Source: Frischella perrara (GTDB lineage: Bacteria; Pseudomonadota; Gammaproteobacteria; Enterobacterales; Orbaceae). From it: a stretch of DNA of 64,000 nt. The notes below the pieces were generated by a model. The model searched no databases. It saw only the letters and a list, made by a program, of their open reading frames with translations, and was not told the DNA's origin. Positions 37,701-49,491 of this stretch are shown here, in pieces. The translations under genes and the position numbers were made by a program. Every line of letters starts with the position of its first letter. Position 1 is the first letter of the stretch. Where the stretch lies: the NCBI RefSeq assembly GCF_000807275.1, contig NZ_CP009056.1, forward strand, positions 682,001-746,000, given 5' to 3'.

Positions 37701-40505
37701 ATGACAGACTATAAAAACACATTGAATTTGCCGGAAACGGGATTTCCTATGCGTGGCGATCTCGCTAAGCGTGAGCCCGCGATGTTGCAAAATTGGTATG
37801 ATAAAGAACTTTATCGTCATATTCGGGAAGCTAAAAAGGGTAAGAAGAGTTTCATTTTGCATGATGGTCCTCCTTATGCAAACGGTAAACTTCATATTGG
37901 TCATGCGGTTAATAAAATTATTAAAGATATTATTATTAAGTCTAAAACACTAACAGGTTATGATTCTCCGTATATACCTGGTTGGGACTGCCATGGCTTA
38001 CCAATCGAACAAAAAGTTGAAGAGCAAGTCGGGAAACCGGGTGAAAAGGTTACGCCAGCTGAATTTCGTCAAATTTGTCGTGACTATGCCGCTTCACAAG
38101 TCGCCATACAAAAAGCTGATTTTATTCGTATGGGGGTAATTGGTGAGTGGGATAAGCCTTATCTTACGATGAATTATGATACCGAAGCTAATATTATTCG
38201 TGCACTAGGTAAAGTGGTCGCAAATGGTCATATTATTAAAGGTGCCAAACCGGTCTATTGGTGTACGGAATGTATGTCTTCTTTGGCAGAAGCTGAAGTA
38301 GAATATTATGATAAATCTTCTCCAGCTATTGATGTTAAATTTAAAGCCGTAGATGCTTCAGCAGTAGCCGATAAATTTGGCATCAAAACTGACTTACCTA
38401 TTTATGCCGTTATCTGGACTACTACACCATGGACATTGCCGGCTAGCCGAGGTATCGCGTTAAGTGCAGAAGTTGAATATCAATTGGTAGAAATTAATGC
38501 GCAAGCATGTTTAATTCTGGCTGCTGATTTAGTTTCATCTGTAATGGAACGTTCAGCAATTAGCGAATGGAAGGTTTTAGCAAGTTGTAAAGGTCGTGAT
38601 TTAGAGTTACTGCGCTTTAAACACCCATTTTTTGATTTTGATGAACCTATTATTTTAGGTGATCATGTTACAGTTGATACGGGTACGGGTGCCGTACATA
38701 CTGCGGGCGGTCATGGTGTAGAAGACTTTATTGTTAGTCAAAAATACGGTTTAGAGGTTGCTAATCCTGTTGGTGGAAATGGTTGTTATTTACCGGGAAC
38801 AGGTGCTGGACTAGATGGTTTATTTGTTTTCAAAGCCAATAAGGTTATAGTTGACATACTTAAAAATCATGATGCATTGTTGCATTTCGAAAATATTGAA
38901 CATAGCTATCCTTGCTGTTGGCGACATAAAACACCTGTTATTTTTCGTGCTACACCACAATGGTTTATTAGCATGGAAAAACAAGGTCTGCGTCAACAAT
39001 CATTAGGTGAAATTAAGCAAGTTCGTTGGATTCCGGATTGGGGTCAAGCACGTATTGAATCAATGGTAGCGAATCGTCCAGATTGGTGTATTTCTCGCCA
39101 ACGTACATGGGGCGTACCAATGACATTATTTGTCCATAAAGAGACAGATGAATTACACCCAAACACTTTAGAGTTAATTGAAAAAGTTGCGAAGTTAGTT
39201 GAGAAAAATGGTATTCAAGCTTGGTGGGATGCCGATATTAAAGATCTTTTAGGTCCCGATGCAGATGATTATCGTAAAATTCCAGATACTTTGGATGTAT
39301 GGTTTGATTCTGGGTCAACATTCTATTCTGTCGTCAGTGTGCGTCCAGAATTTAATGGTCAATCGCCTGATATGTATTTAGAAGGTTCAGATCAACATCG
39401 TGGTTGGTTTATGTCATCGTTGATGTTATCAACAGCAATCGCTAATAAAGCACCTTATAAACAAGTACTAACACATGGCTTTGTTGTTGATGGTCAAGGG
39501 CGTAAAATGTCTAAGTCCTTAGGTAATATTGTGACACCACAAGAGGTAATGAATAAATTAGGTGCCGATATTTTACGCCTATGGATTGCATCTACCGATT
39601 ACTCTGGTGAGATCGCTTATTCGGAAGAAATTATTAGACGTTCAGCAGACAGTTACCGTCGTATCCGTAATACTGCACGATTCTTACTGGCTAATTTAAA
39701 TGGTTTTGATCCTAAAACTGATTTGGTGAAACCAGAAGATATGGTGGTATTGGATCGTTGGGCTGTAAGTGTCGCACAAGAAGCGCAAGCAGAGATTATT
39801 GAAGCATATGATAATTATGATTTTCATAAAGTTGTGCAACGTATCATGCAATTTTGTTCTATCGAAATGGGATCTTTCTATTTAGATATCATTAAAGATC
39901 GTCAATATACCGCTAAAAGTGATAGTGTTGCGCGCCATAGTTGTCAAACTGCGTTATATCATATAGCTCAAGCAATGGTACGTTGGATTGCGCCTGTATT
40001 ATCATTTACTGCTGATGAAGTATGGCAATACTTACCGGGTGAAAAATCCAATGAGTTTGTGTTTGCTGATGAATGGTATCAAGGCTTATTCTCATTAGCA
40101 GAAAGCGAACAAATGAATAGCCAATACTGGAATCAGATTCTTCATATTCGTAGTGAAGTGAATAAAGTATTAGAACAAGGACGTAATGATAAAGTAATTG
40201 GTGGTTCATTAGAAGCGGCAGTTACCTTATATGCTGATGATCATCTATTTACTATGCTGCAATCTTTAAGTGATGAATTACGTTTTGTACTTTTAACTTC
40301 ACAGGCTCATGTTAAACCTTTATCTGAGGCAACTAATAGCGTTGATACAGATATTAACGGTTTGAAGATTGCATTAACTAAGGCGGAAGGCGATAAATGC
40401 CCACGTTGTTGGCACTATACTGTTGATAATGATCCAACAACGCATTTATGTAAACGTTGTGATACTAATATTAACGGTATTGGTGAAATTCGTCGATTTG
40501 CATAA
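37701..40505 (+). CDS. ileS: Isoleucyl-tRNA synthetase
   Basis: 934 residues from the ATG at 37701; a TTG at 37686 is not preferred. Class I signatures are [13 protein letters not shown] (HIGH, about residue 58) and KMSKS (about residue 603); the editing domain contains [11 protein letters not shown]; the C-terminal zinc finger is CPRCWH with CKRC. Length matches the E. coli enzyme. Confidence 0.97.
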   Translation: MTDYKNTLNLPETGFPMRGDLAKREPAMLQNWYDKELYRHIREAKKGKKSFILHDGPPYANGKLHIGHAVNKIIKDIIIKSKTLTGYDSPYIPGWDCHGLPIEQKVEEQVGKPGEKVTPAEFRQICRDYAASQVAIQKADFIRMGVIGEWDKPYLTMNYDTEANIIRALGKVVANGHIIKGAKPVYWCTECMSSLAEAEVEYYDKSSPAIDVKFKAVDASAVADKFGIKTDLPIYAVIWTTTPWTLPASRGIALSAEVEYQLVEINAQACLILAADLVSSVMERSAISEWKVLASCKGRDLELLRFKHPFFDFDEPIILGDHVTVDTGTGAVHTAGGHGVEDFIVSQKYGLEVANPVGGNGCYLPGTGAGLDGLFVFKANKVIVDILKNHDALLHFENIEHSYPCCWRHKTPVIFRATPQWFISMEKQGLRQQSLGEIKQVRWIPDWGQARIESMVANRPDWCISRQRTWGVPMTLFVHKETDELHPNTLELIEKVAKLVEKNGIQAWWDADIKDLLGPDADDYRKIPDTLDVWFDSGSTFYSVVSVRPEFNGQSPDMYLEGSDQHRGWFMSSLMLSTAIANKAPYKQVLTHGFVVDGQGRKMSKSLGNIVTPQEVMNKLGADILRLWIASTDYSGEIAYSEEIIRRSADSYRRIRNTARFLLANLNGFDPKTDLVKPEDMVVLDRWAVSVAQEAQAEIIEAYDNYDFHKVVQRIMQFCSIEMGSFYLDIIKDRQYTAKSDSVARHSCQTALYHIAQAMVRWIAPVLSFTADEVWQYLPGEKSNEFVFADEWYQGLFSLAESEQMNSQYWNQILHIRSEVNKVLEQGRNDKVIGGSLEAAVTLYADDHLFTMLQSLSDELRFVLLTSQAHVKPLSEATNSVDTDINGLKIALTKAEGDKCPRCWHYTVDNDPTTHLCKRCDTNINGIGEIRRFA

Positions 40506-40528
40506 TTAAACATTTTATATTTATTATA

Positions 40529-40555
40529 GAGGCAAGGCTGATCTTGCCTTTTTTA
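40529..40555 (+). terminator. Intrinsic terminator between ileS and lspA
   Basis: GGCAAG (40531-40536) and CTTGCC (40543-40548) form a hairpin followed by TTTTTTATT. It ends 17 bases before the lspA start, so lspA must depend on read-through. Confidence 0.8.
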
Positions 40556-40571
40556 TTGTGAGATAAATACT

Positions 40572-41044
40572 ATGAATCAAAAAAAGGCATTGGGTTTAAT
40601 ATGGGTAATATTATCAGTAGCCATATTGGGGATAGATATTGCTAGTAAGTTAATGATTCATAATAATTTTCATCTTTATGAGTCGATTCGCTTATTACCT
40701 TTCTTTTCAATCACTTACGTTCATAATATTGGTGCTGCTTTTAGTATACTTGAGGGGCAACGGGGATTACTAATCGGCGTTGCAGGCATAATTAGTTTGT
40801 TTATTATCTATATGTTATACAAAAATGGTAATAGTAAAAAACTGGAAAATGCAGCATTAGCATTAATTTTAGGCGGAGCAATCGGTAATTTATTTGATCG
40901 TTTATACCATGGTTTTGTTATCGATTTTTTGGATGTGAATTTTGGCTCTTGGCATTATCCAACCTTTAATATTGCAGATTGTTCAATTTGTATTGGTATC
41001 GCAATTTATATATTTTGTAATTTTAGAACAAAAAATGGAAGTAA

Positions 41045-41048
<4 letters not shown>
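40572..41048 (+). CDS. lspA: Lipoprotein signal peptidase (signal peptidase II)
   Basis: 158 residues with four membrane helices. The two catalytic Asp are in [10 protein letters not shown] and FNIADCSI; the NIGAAFS motif is conserved. It cleaves prolipoprotein signal peptides before the lipidated Cys. The stop overlaps the start of ispH (ATGATG), so the two are coupled. Confidence 0.96.
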
Positions 41049-42980
<1,932 letters not shown>

Positions 42981-42984
42981 GTTA

Positions 42985-43164
42985 TTCATAGCACGCCAGA
43001 TATTTACCTAATATTACCGTGGAGTTAAATTTATTCTTGCTAGAACAGAGCATTATGTAACGCGTAATAATCAACTAATATCACCTGATTTCAATCGACC
43101 AAGAACCATAATTAGTAATATGAGATCACGCATTGAACCGTACACGCAAAATGAATTAAATTAA
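42985..43164 (+). pseudogene. Broken Q-like gene (copy 1)
   Basis: Clearly homologous to the 3' 180 bases of the intact gene ending at 44098 (for example CAGATATTTACC and TCACCTGATTTCAATCGACC), but with stops and frame changes. Its 5' part is no longer recognisable. Confidence 0.75.
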
Positions 43165-43178
43165 ATTAAAACAAAGGG

Positions 43179-43207
43179 TTGACAACCTCGCCAACATTTA
43201 GTAAAAA
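43179..43207 (+). promoter_or_regulatory. pR'-like late promoter (copy 1)
   Basis: TTGACA, 17 bases, TAAAAA; the same spacing as copy 2. Transcription would meet a terminator about 30 bases after the start. Confidence 0.6.
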
Positions 43208-43238
43208 ATAGGTATAGTGCCATAGAAGTAATTATATA

Positions 43239-43266
43239 ACCCTAGCTTAATCGGCTGGGGTTTTTT
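43239..43266 (+). terminator. tR'-like terminator (copy 1)
   Basis: CCCTAGC pairs with GCTGGGG, followed by TTTTTT. Confidence 0.8.
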
Positions 43267-43270
43267 ATTG

Positions 43271-43344
43271 TCTAAATATAATGCTATAGGTCGGCGAATC
43301 AGACTTTGACTCTAAAAGTTTGCGTTTGAGTCGCAATGTTCCCA
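43271..43344 (+). pseudogene. Degenerate tRNA-Gln(UUG), copy 1
   Basis: The anticodon loop CTTTGAC sits in a 4-of-5 stem, and the T arm TTGCG-TTTGAGT-CGCAA is perfect. The 5' acceptor strand no longer pairs with the 3' strand and the CCA end is lost. Confidence 0.5.
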
Positions 43345-43449
43345 TTGATGATTTAGCTGAGAGTAATGCGTTCAAAAAAGTGAGTGGAGTTTTCTTTTTG
43401 TAAGTGGAAGAAGGTGTAACTGCGATAATTCAATAAGAATCTATTAAGG

Positions 43450-43665
43450 TCACTTAAGAATCAATATTAATACTGATAAGCCAGATAGACGTAAACGTGA
43501 CTTAAATAATTTAAATAAAGCTATTTTTAAGGCGTTAGTTCACAGGGATGTATTGTTTGATGATGAGCAAATAATAGACATCATTCCGATGAACGCAAAG
43601 AAGTTATAAAGAATGGAAAAATAGAATTGGCTATTACAGAGTTAAAGGAGGAACCCAATGGTTAA
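43450..43665 (+). pseudogene. rusA-like Holliday junction resolvase, frameshifted
   Basis: The frame reads LRININTDKPDRRKRDLNNL, then LNKAIFKALV and LFDDEQIIDI, and after a one-base shift near 43578 HSDERKEVIKNGKIELAITE. This is the C-terminal two thirds of RusA, including the catalytic Asp positions in RDLNN and DDEQI. The N-terminus is decayed. It overlaps the start of the Q-like gene, the normal order in lambdoid phages. Confidence 0.7.
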
Positions 43666-44098
43666 GAAGCCATCAAGACGAGTAAACAGTTTTTTACTAA
43701 AAAAACGTGATGAAAAAATAGGTCCTTTCCTGAAAGAGCTGTTTTATTGCTGGGGCGTTGCAACTAGAGAGTGGACTAAATTGGGATATAACAGAAAAAA
43801 TGTTATCTATAGGGCAATGGAAGAATATAAATTAGTTACCGTCAGATGCGTTTCATATGATGAATTAGAGCAAGATATTAACGCGATTAGTGAAGCTTTA
43901 AATGATTATAGTCCTGACTGTGTAGAACGTCAGATATTTACCCAATATTACCGTGGAGTTAAATTTATTCTTAATGGAACAGAGTACTATATAACTCGTA
44001 ATGATGGGCAAATGTCACCTGATTTCAATCGACCAAGGAGAACAATTAGTGATATGAGATTGCGCGTTGAACTACACATACAAAATAAATTAAATTAA
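43658..44098 (+). CDS. Putative phage late antiterminator (Q-like)
   Basis: 146 residues, basic, with a strong AAAGGAGG site six bases upstream. Direct homology to a named Q family is weak: a region YSPDCVERQIFTQYYRG recalls the Q-type 'P..Q.YY.G' element. The call rests mainly on context: rusA before it, a TTGACA promoter 20 bases after it, a terminator about 30 bases beyond and a tRNA next, as in Q-pR'-tR'-tRNA regions of lambdoid phages. It is intact while its other copy is broken. Confidence 0.5.
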   Translation: MVKKPSRRVNSFLLKKRDEKIGPFLKELFYCWGVATREWTKLGYNRKNVIYRAMEEYKLVTVRCVSYDELEQDINAISEALNDYSPDCVERQIFTQYYRGVKFILNGTEYYITRNDGQMSPDFNRPRRTISDMRLRVELHIQNKLN

Positions 44099-44117
44099 AT
44101 TAAATTAAAACAAAGTA

Positions 44118-44146
44118 TTGACAATCTTGCCAACATTTAGTACAAA
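44118..44146 (+). promoter_or_regulatory. pR'-like late promoter (copy 2)
   Basis: TTGACA (44118-44123), 17 bases, TACAAA (44141-44146). No gene lies between it and the terminator, as expected for an antiterminated late promoter. Confidence 0.65.
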
Positions 44147-44177
44147 ATAGATATAGTGCCATGGGAGCCACTATATA

Positions 44178-44206
44178 ACCCTAGCTTAATCGGCTAGGGT
44201 TTTTTA
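44178..44206 (+). terminator. tR'-like terminator (copy 2)
   Basis: CCCTAGC and GCTAGGG pair perfectly around a seven-base loop, followed by TTTTTT. Confidence 0.88.
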
Positions 44207-44210
44207 TTAT

Positions 44211-44286
44211 CGGAATATAGTGTAATAGGTCAGCACATCAGACTTTGACGCAAATAGTTTGCGTTCGAGTCACAATGTTCAAGCCA
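44211..44286 (+). pseudogene. Degenerate tRNA-Gln(UUG), copy 2
   Basis: 76 bases ending GCCA (discriminator G, as in tRNA-Gln, plus CCA). The 5' strand CGGAATA matches TGTTCAA poorly, the anticodon loop is CTTTGAC, but the anticodon stem TCAGA/GCAAA is broken. Combining both copies gives a good ancestral cloverleaf. Confidence 0.55.
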
Positions 44287-44294
44287 TTTTTATA

Positions 44295-44370
44295 AGTATG
44301 AATTTAGTTTAATGGTAAGACAATGATCTCCAATACCACTATAGAGGTTTGATTGCTTTAGCGCATGTTA
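44295..44370 (+). pseudogene. Possible second tRNA remnant (CCA anticodon, Trp-like)
   Basis: A D-arm-like TTTAATGGTA, loop CTCCAAT and T-arm-like AGAGGTTTGATTGCTTT are in tRNA order, but the stems hold several mismatches and no acceptor pairing survives. Confidence 0.3.
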
Positions 44371-44651
44371 AAGTACATGGATAATCGATTAGGTCAGTGG
44401 AAGAAATGCGCTGATTAACCTAATTTGATAAGAATGGAGTAAGCGCGGACACAACACGTTAAACCGATACAGAAGTGCCACAAAATTCTATTCCTTAATA
44501 TTTAACATGCGCCCACGATGTACAGCAACACACCGAAGGTAATCAATGCTCATGACGTGAATAACAAGCAAAGATCCTAACATATTACACGATACCGTTC
44601 ATAATCATAAAGCGTCCGTCACTATCACGTCACTGTCGTATAGCTTGATAG

Positions 44652-44858
44652 TCTTCAAAAGAACGCTATGGATTTCCTAAGTATAAGAAATACAACGAAG
44701 GTGGCAATCGGGTAAGTAAAATAAAAAAGCAGTTTATATCCAAAATCAAGATTACAGCGACATTGCAAGAAGATTTCCGAAATCCTAATGCTTTGAGGTG
44801 TAAAGAGCTTGCGGAAGTAATGGCTGAAATAATTGAATCACAAGGGTTTCAGCAGTAA
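44652..44858 (+). pseudogene. Fragment of a phage protein
   Basis: A 68-codon open stretch with no start codon at its head, ending CKELAEVMAEIIESQGFQQ. The sequence looks coding (helical, charged) but the family is not recognised. Confidence 0.4.
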
Positions 44859-44861
44859 TTA

Positions 44862-44993
44862 ATGACCTATCAAGTAAATCTAGAAAGAATCACAGAAATT
44901 ATTACCTTTCCAGTTCTGGGTGATAACGCAACGGTTAATTGTAATGACATGTTGATGTTTACATTCATCACGAAAACATCAAAACGCCTGTGA
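44862..44993 (+). CDS. Small phage ORF or gene fragment
   Basis: 43 codons beginning MTYQVNLERITEII, starting just after the previous fragment stops. Probably the leftover start of a tail gene. Confidence 0.3.
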   Translation: MTYQVNLERITEIITFPVLGDNATVNCNDMLMFTFITKTSKRL

Positions 44994-45046
44994 TTTAGAA
45001 AATAACCAAATTTGAAACTAAAATAGAACGATTATAGGAGTTTAAT

Positions 45047-45688
45047 GTGACTATCAGTATTAAACAATATAACGCAAATACATCAAGTTTAGGCGTCAGT
45101 AATAGCGTTCGCCAACATGATTTAATTTTGCGATTTTCTTCACCCAAGCCCGCTATCTCTCCAGAAGTAGTACTCAAATTTTCAATATCAAATAATGTAG
45201 GTGATTATTTGGAATTTGGTAGCGGGTATTGCGTATCTACATATAAACCATTTGGTTTTGGTGGATTTAACCAAAACTATAACCGTGCACCATTCTGGAA
45301 TGGTGACAAAGCCGGCGATTATTACGGCTATATCACTTTTTATCATGATGAGATAACTAACATCACATATGGTGAGCTTTTCGTTAATGATAATGATATT
45401 TCAAGGGATAACATTAATGTGCTAGTGACTTATACGGACCGCAATAACAATACGATTAGCCGTTATTTTGTCACTGATAAAAATGGGAAATTTTCAGATG
45501 ATCACAAATTAGAAGGTATTTATGCTGTTGTGGGCAAAGCACAGTTAATGACGCCAATTAGTAGCACGATCAATATTATTTCACGCCCCATTCCGCTACT
45601 CCTAAAGTTTGAAAATAAAAAAGCATTAATGACTGAAGATCATCAATTTGTTCTTATAACAGAAAATAATAATTATCTAACCAAATAG
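45047..45688 (+). CDS. Phage tail-associated protein, unknown family
   Basis: 213 residues from a GTG with GGAG six bases upstream. Beta-rich, with many Asn, Tyr and Gly. It lies ten bases before the tail fibre gene, so a baseplate, short fibre or fibre-connector role is likely. No family recognised. The gene is intact in an otherwise decayed prophage. Confidence 0.5.
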   Translation: MTISIKQYNANTSSLGVSNSVRQHDLILRFSSPKPAISPEVVLKFSISNNVGDYLEFGSGYCVSTYKPFGFGGFNQNYNRAPFWNGDKAGDYYGYITFYHDEITNITYGELFVNDNDISRDNINVLVTYTDRNNNTISRYFVTDKNGKFSDDHKLEGIYAVVGKAQLMTPISSTINIISRPIPLLLKFENKKALMTEDHQFVLITENNNYLTK

Positions 45689-45698
45689 GATTAACCAA

Positions 45699-48695
45699 AT
45701 GAAACAAAAATTTTATAAAACACCATTTGCGGAAAATGGTGATAAGGTAGAAATTGCCGAAAAAACCACAAGTGACGGAACCGTTAGTTACCAAGAGGGT
45801 TGGAGCGTTGACTATCAGCGAGACATGGAAATAGACAAAAATGCAAAAGCTGTTGAGCGTGATGTTATGAATGGAATATTAAATGATATTACCTCAAATA
45901 TTAAACAATACCAGACCATGGCTTTTCCAGAATTCATTACATCAGAGGATAATGATGGAACGCCATTTTTGTATACAGCAGGAACGGTGGTTAGTTATCG
46001 GCAAAATGAGACAGAAGATTTTAAAAATTATGTTTCACTTGTGGATAACAATAATTCAACGCCGGGAGAGGATAGCGAAAAATGGCAAGAGTTTATATTT
46101 GCAGAGGCCACCTATAATGAAATAAAAAATGGGACAAGTAAAACTAAAATGATAACTCCACGCAGGCTAAAAAAAGCAACAGAAGAACTTGAAGAAAAAA
46201 TCTCTGAAACACTAAAGATTGATAATAATTTATCTGATTTAAATGATGTTGAAACAGCAAGAAATAATTTAGGACTAGGTGATTTAGCTAAAAAAGACGC
46301 GCTTAATGCTGATGATGTGGGTGCCTTTGCTGTGACTAGTCATTTTCTCGATGACATTATCAATCTTGATGATGTCACAAGTAACGGAGTGCATAGTCAA
46401 AATGTAAGCAGTAACGCAACATTTGCTAACAACTACCCAATCGAGGAAGCAGGTTCATTGATTGTCATTAAAAATGGTGTTGATGCTACTAGTTGCCGCC
46501 AAATATATTTGCCGTACAACTCAACATCAGAATTCCGTCGATACGGATTGGGTAGTCCTATCGTGTGGTCGCTTTGGGAAGAAAAAAAAATAACGGGACC
46601 CAAAGTAGAATTAAAAAAGGTTTCAGATTTGCCTAATGCTGACGATATTAAACCAGATGATTTAGTGATGGTTGTGCAGGATAAAGATGGGGTATTAACC
46701 TCCTCAAAATCCACGACTGAAGCCATGAAGACTTTTTTTAATACGGGCGTAGTAAAATCAATCAATGGAGATATTCCTGACGAGCAAGGTAACATCAATG
46801 TGAAGACTGGAATTGATGAAGCACCTGATAATGGTTTTTCATATATTCGCAAAAAAAAGAAATGGGTAAGCACAAATGAAAACGTGATAGAAAGTGAGTA
46901 TATTATTGATGCTAGGTATAGCGCTGATGATTGTAAAGACCTTATTCTTGATTTTCGGCTTAAGAATATTTTCAACCTTATTCCTTGGGAAAAGTGGGAC
47001 AGTTATAATGAGTTTATATCTGATTATACTTCGGGTTATTTGTTTAGAGAGAATGTTGAAGTTAGACCTCCCAAAGAAGGGCGGGTTATTATTTTGTTTG
47101 ATGATTTAGAAGGAGATTGGAATAATAAAACTTATAAAACGGTTGCTGTTTATTTCGGTGTCGGTGTGAAGGTTTTATTGAGAAGGTTATTGTTTGAGTA
47201 TATTCAAGTCAAAGATGGTAATGGTAATATTGAGTATGAGGATTATTCGGCAGAAATTCGGGAGCCGCTAGTTGGTATAAATGATCTAAGTAAGACTCCT
47301 CCAGATATACAATGGCGTAATCCTAATATCAGCGGTATGGCCAGTGAATATTATTATTATGATGGTAAAGAATCCTATAATTTTTACTTTAGCATAGATG
47401 AAAAAATTACATCACAAGTTTATTCTTTCGTTGATTATAATTTTTCATTTTCAGATTACAACGATGATGATGATATGAGTATAAGCCTTTCTGCTAGGCT
47501 AAAAAAACTTATCGAAGAATTAAAAATAACACATGATATTAGTTCTGGTTTACGAATTGATTATTTGACACCAACCGATGGGGTTTATGTTAGCGTCTCT
47601 GATGAAACAGAGAATGGTGTAACCTCGCCAGTATTTTCTGATATATTGTATCCTAGTCGGACAACATACTCAGCACACTATAATTATAACACTTATCAGA
47701 ATATTAAAGATTACGAAATTAAATTTAGCGATAACAAAGTATTAATTTTCCCAACAGATGTGGAAGACTATGCCTGGGCTTTAGTTTATCAGAAATCCTA
47801 TCCTAATAGAGATAATAAAATGTTCCCGTATTCTCCTTCATTTACTTATGAAAATATAAAGTTTGCAGATCAAGATGATCCTATAAATGTCGGTTTTAAC
47901 CTAGTTCTTATTAATAAGAATACGTTAAAGCCAGTAAAACTAGCTGAATTTAAACAATGGGTATTAGAAAAACGAGATGAGTATTTAGAGCAAGTTTCAT
48001 CCTCATCGACAAACAAGTATTTTAAGTTAACTTTTCCAGTTCTTTATTACGGTGGTCAGTTTAGGTTCAAATATTACAATGCAGACAAAAGTGGGACTAA
48101 GTATTGCCGTAATGTTTATCTGGATATTCCAGATTCTGTAGATGCGTTTTCTTTAATGAGTAGTTGTGATAAGTTATCTTACGTTAATCCTCAAACAGTA
48201 GTACCAGAACTTACCTTTATATCGAAACGCACACGCCCAGACTATAATAATTTTTATTTTCGATATAACTTCACTGCACCAATCAATGATGATTATATTG
48301 GAGAAAGTGAATTAACAGGAACAAGAAATTATTATGTCAAAAGAGCAAGGACATTAGTAAGAGCTGAGATAGTCCAAAATGGAGAGTATTATTCTTTTGG
48401 GATGAGTTGGGTCAGTTATAAGATAGGGGTTGATGGGAGTGAAACTTCTAGGGAATGGCGAGGTTTTCGTGATGAAAATGGAGCGTATTTACTAACTCAA
48501 TCAAATAGGTATTTAACAGCTGATTCCGATATAGATTTTAATCTTGGCGAGCGTAATGAGCTTACTTTTATTCTTTACGCCAAAGATTCAGCAATCAACC
48601 CTGACGGTTCATTCAAAAAAGTAGTGTTGAGACTAACATATAATGATGGTGTTAAAACCACAGTATTTGAAGAAGAATTACAACCAGAAAAATAG
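45699..48695 (+). CDS. Phage tail fibre / receptor-binding protein
   Basis: 998 residues. The N-terminal 150 residues match the particle-binding end of siphophage-type fibres (KTPFAENGDKVEIAEKT, then SYQEGWSVDY, MNGILNDITSNIKQYQ, and SLVDNNNSTPGEDSEKWQ). A helix-rich stretch with ITPRRLKKATEELEEKI follows, then a knob-like segment around residues 240-300 (YPIEEAGSLIVIKNGVDATS, LYLPYNST-type, VWSLWEEK). Residues 390-998 are beta-rich and unfamiliar and presumably carry receptor specificity. Full length without frameshift, which is notable in this decayed element. Confidence 0.85.
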   Translation: MKQKFYKTPFAENGDKVEIAEKTTSDGTVSYQEGWSVDYQRDMEIDKNAKAVERDVMNGILNDITSNIKQYQTMAFPEFITSEDNDGTPFLYTAGTVVSYRQNETEDFKNYVSLVDNNNSTPGEDSEKWQEFIFAEATYNEIKNGTSKTKMITPRRLKKATEELEEKISETLKIDNNLSDLNDVETARNNLGLGDLAKKDALNADDVGAFAVTSHFLDDIINLDDVTSNGVHSQNVSSNATFANNYPIEEAGSLIVIKNGVDATSCRQIYLPYNSTSEFRRYGLGSPIVWSLWEEKKITGPKVELKKVSDLPNADDIKPDDLVMVVQDKDGVLTSSKSTTEAMKTFFNTGVVKSINGDIPDEQGNINVKTGIDEAPDNGFSYIRKKKKWVSTNENVIESEYIIDARYSADDCKDLILDFRLKNIFNLIPWEKWDSYNEFISDYTSGYLFRENVEVRPPKEGRVIILFDDLEGDWNNKTYKTVAVYFGVGVKVLLRRLLFEYIQVKDGNGNIEYEDYSAEIREPLVGINDLSKTPPDIQWRNPNISGMASEYYYYDGKESYNFYFSIDEKITSQVYSFVDYNFSFSDYNDDDDMSISLSARLKKLIEELKITHDISSGLRIDYLTPTDGVYVSVSDETENGVTSPVFSDILYPSRTTYSAHYNYNTYQNIKDYEIKFSDNKVLIFPTDVEDYAWALVYQKSYPNRDNKMFPYSPSFTYENIKFADQDDPINVGFNLVLINKNTLKPVKLAEFKQWVLEKRDEYLEQVSSSSTNKYFKLTFPVLYYGGQFRFKYYNADKSGTKYCRNVYLDIPDSVDAFSLMSSCDKLSYVNPQTVVPELTFISKRTRPDYNNFYFRYNFTAPINDDYIGESELTGTRNYYVKRARTLVRAEIVQNGEYYSFGMSWVSYKIGVDGSETSREWRGFRDENGAYLLTQSNRYLTADSDIDFNLGERNELTFILYAKDSAINPDGSFKKVVLRLTYNDGVKTTVFEEELQPEK

Positions 48696-48704
48696 GAAGA
48701 TATA

Positions 48705-48905
48705 ATGTATAAAATAACAATTTTCAATAAGAATGGTAAAAGAAATATTGGCTTAGAGAATTTTTCGTTTTCATTAAATTCTGATACTGGGGATATAGAG
48801 CTATACTCCTTTGGCGTTTTGCAAGAGTCCTTTGGCAGAAATTCTGATATTCGAGTTGTAGATGAAAAAAACGGTAAAATTCTTTTGATACTGAAAGGTT
48901 TTTAA
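48705..48905 (+). CDS. Small protein downstream of the tail fibre
   Basis: 66 residues, with AGGAAG before the ATG and nine bases after the fibre stop. It may be a fibre assembly chaperone or a small accessory; no family recognised. Confidence 0.5.
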   Translation: MYKITIFNKNGKRNIGLENFSFSLNSDTGDIELYSFGVLQESFGRNSDIRVVDEKNGKILLILKGF

Positions 48906-49024
48906 TAAAATAAATTATTTGCATTGCTTATTTTATATACTCAATTGATCCTAGCAAATTTTTAAATCTAACTATTTCTATTCTGTATTTTTCACCGTTA
49001 TAAAGAATCATGTTGTCATCCTAA

Positions 49025-49222
49025 ACGGCAATCAATTATGTATACACCGTTTTTGATGACCGCATTTTTATCATGGTTGAAACGAATATAGATGGCTTTA
49101 ATGTATTCAATAGTGATCATGTTAAGAGATTTAAATTAATTAATGCTTATTTAATGATATATTTTTTTAGAGTGAGTAAATCAAGTATTGATATAACTGC
49201 AATACAGCTCGCAAATAGATGA
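49025..49222 (+). pseudogene. Gene fragment near the right end of the prophage
   Basis: A 65-codon open stretch without start, reading YTVFDDRIFIMVETNIDGF then NSDHVKRFKLINAYL. It looks coding but is not recognised. Confidence 0.35.
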
Positions 49223-49225
49223 TAC

Positions 49226-49266
49226 ATTCGCGTTACTAAATTTATTTATTGCACAGTAACGCGAAT
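49226..49266. terminator. Perfect 12-base hairpin
   Basis: ATTCGCGTTACT (49226-49237) and AGTAACGCGAAT (49255-49266). No strong T-run follows, so it may be a terminator or an operator-like cruciform. Confidence 0.45.
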
Positions 49267-49338
49267 ATTATTTATTACAATGCTATTAATGACGCTATAT
49301 TGTGTTTATTGGTTTATTTATTTTTGTTTTGTCAGATG

Positions 49339-49372
49339 TATCACAATTGATACATTTGGATGTTATTTTTAA
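49339..49372. repeat. Prophage attachment repeat, right
   Basis: Identical to 42207-42240; here it is not part of a gene. Confidence 0.85.
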
Positions 49373-49491
49373 TGCATAGTGAATTGGTTTTTAACCTAGA
49401 AATAAATAATGATTAGTTAAAAGATCGGTTGAATGGTACATTATTCCTGATATAAAAAGCGTAGTATGCAACACGAAGATTTGAATGTGAT

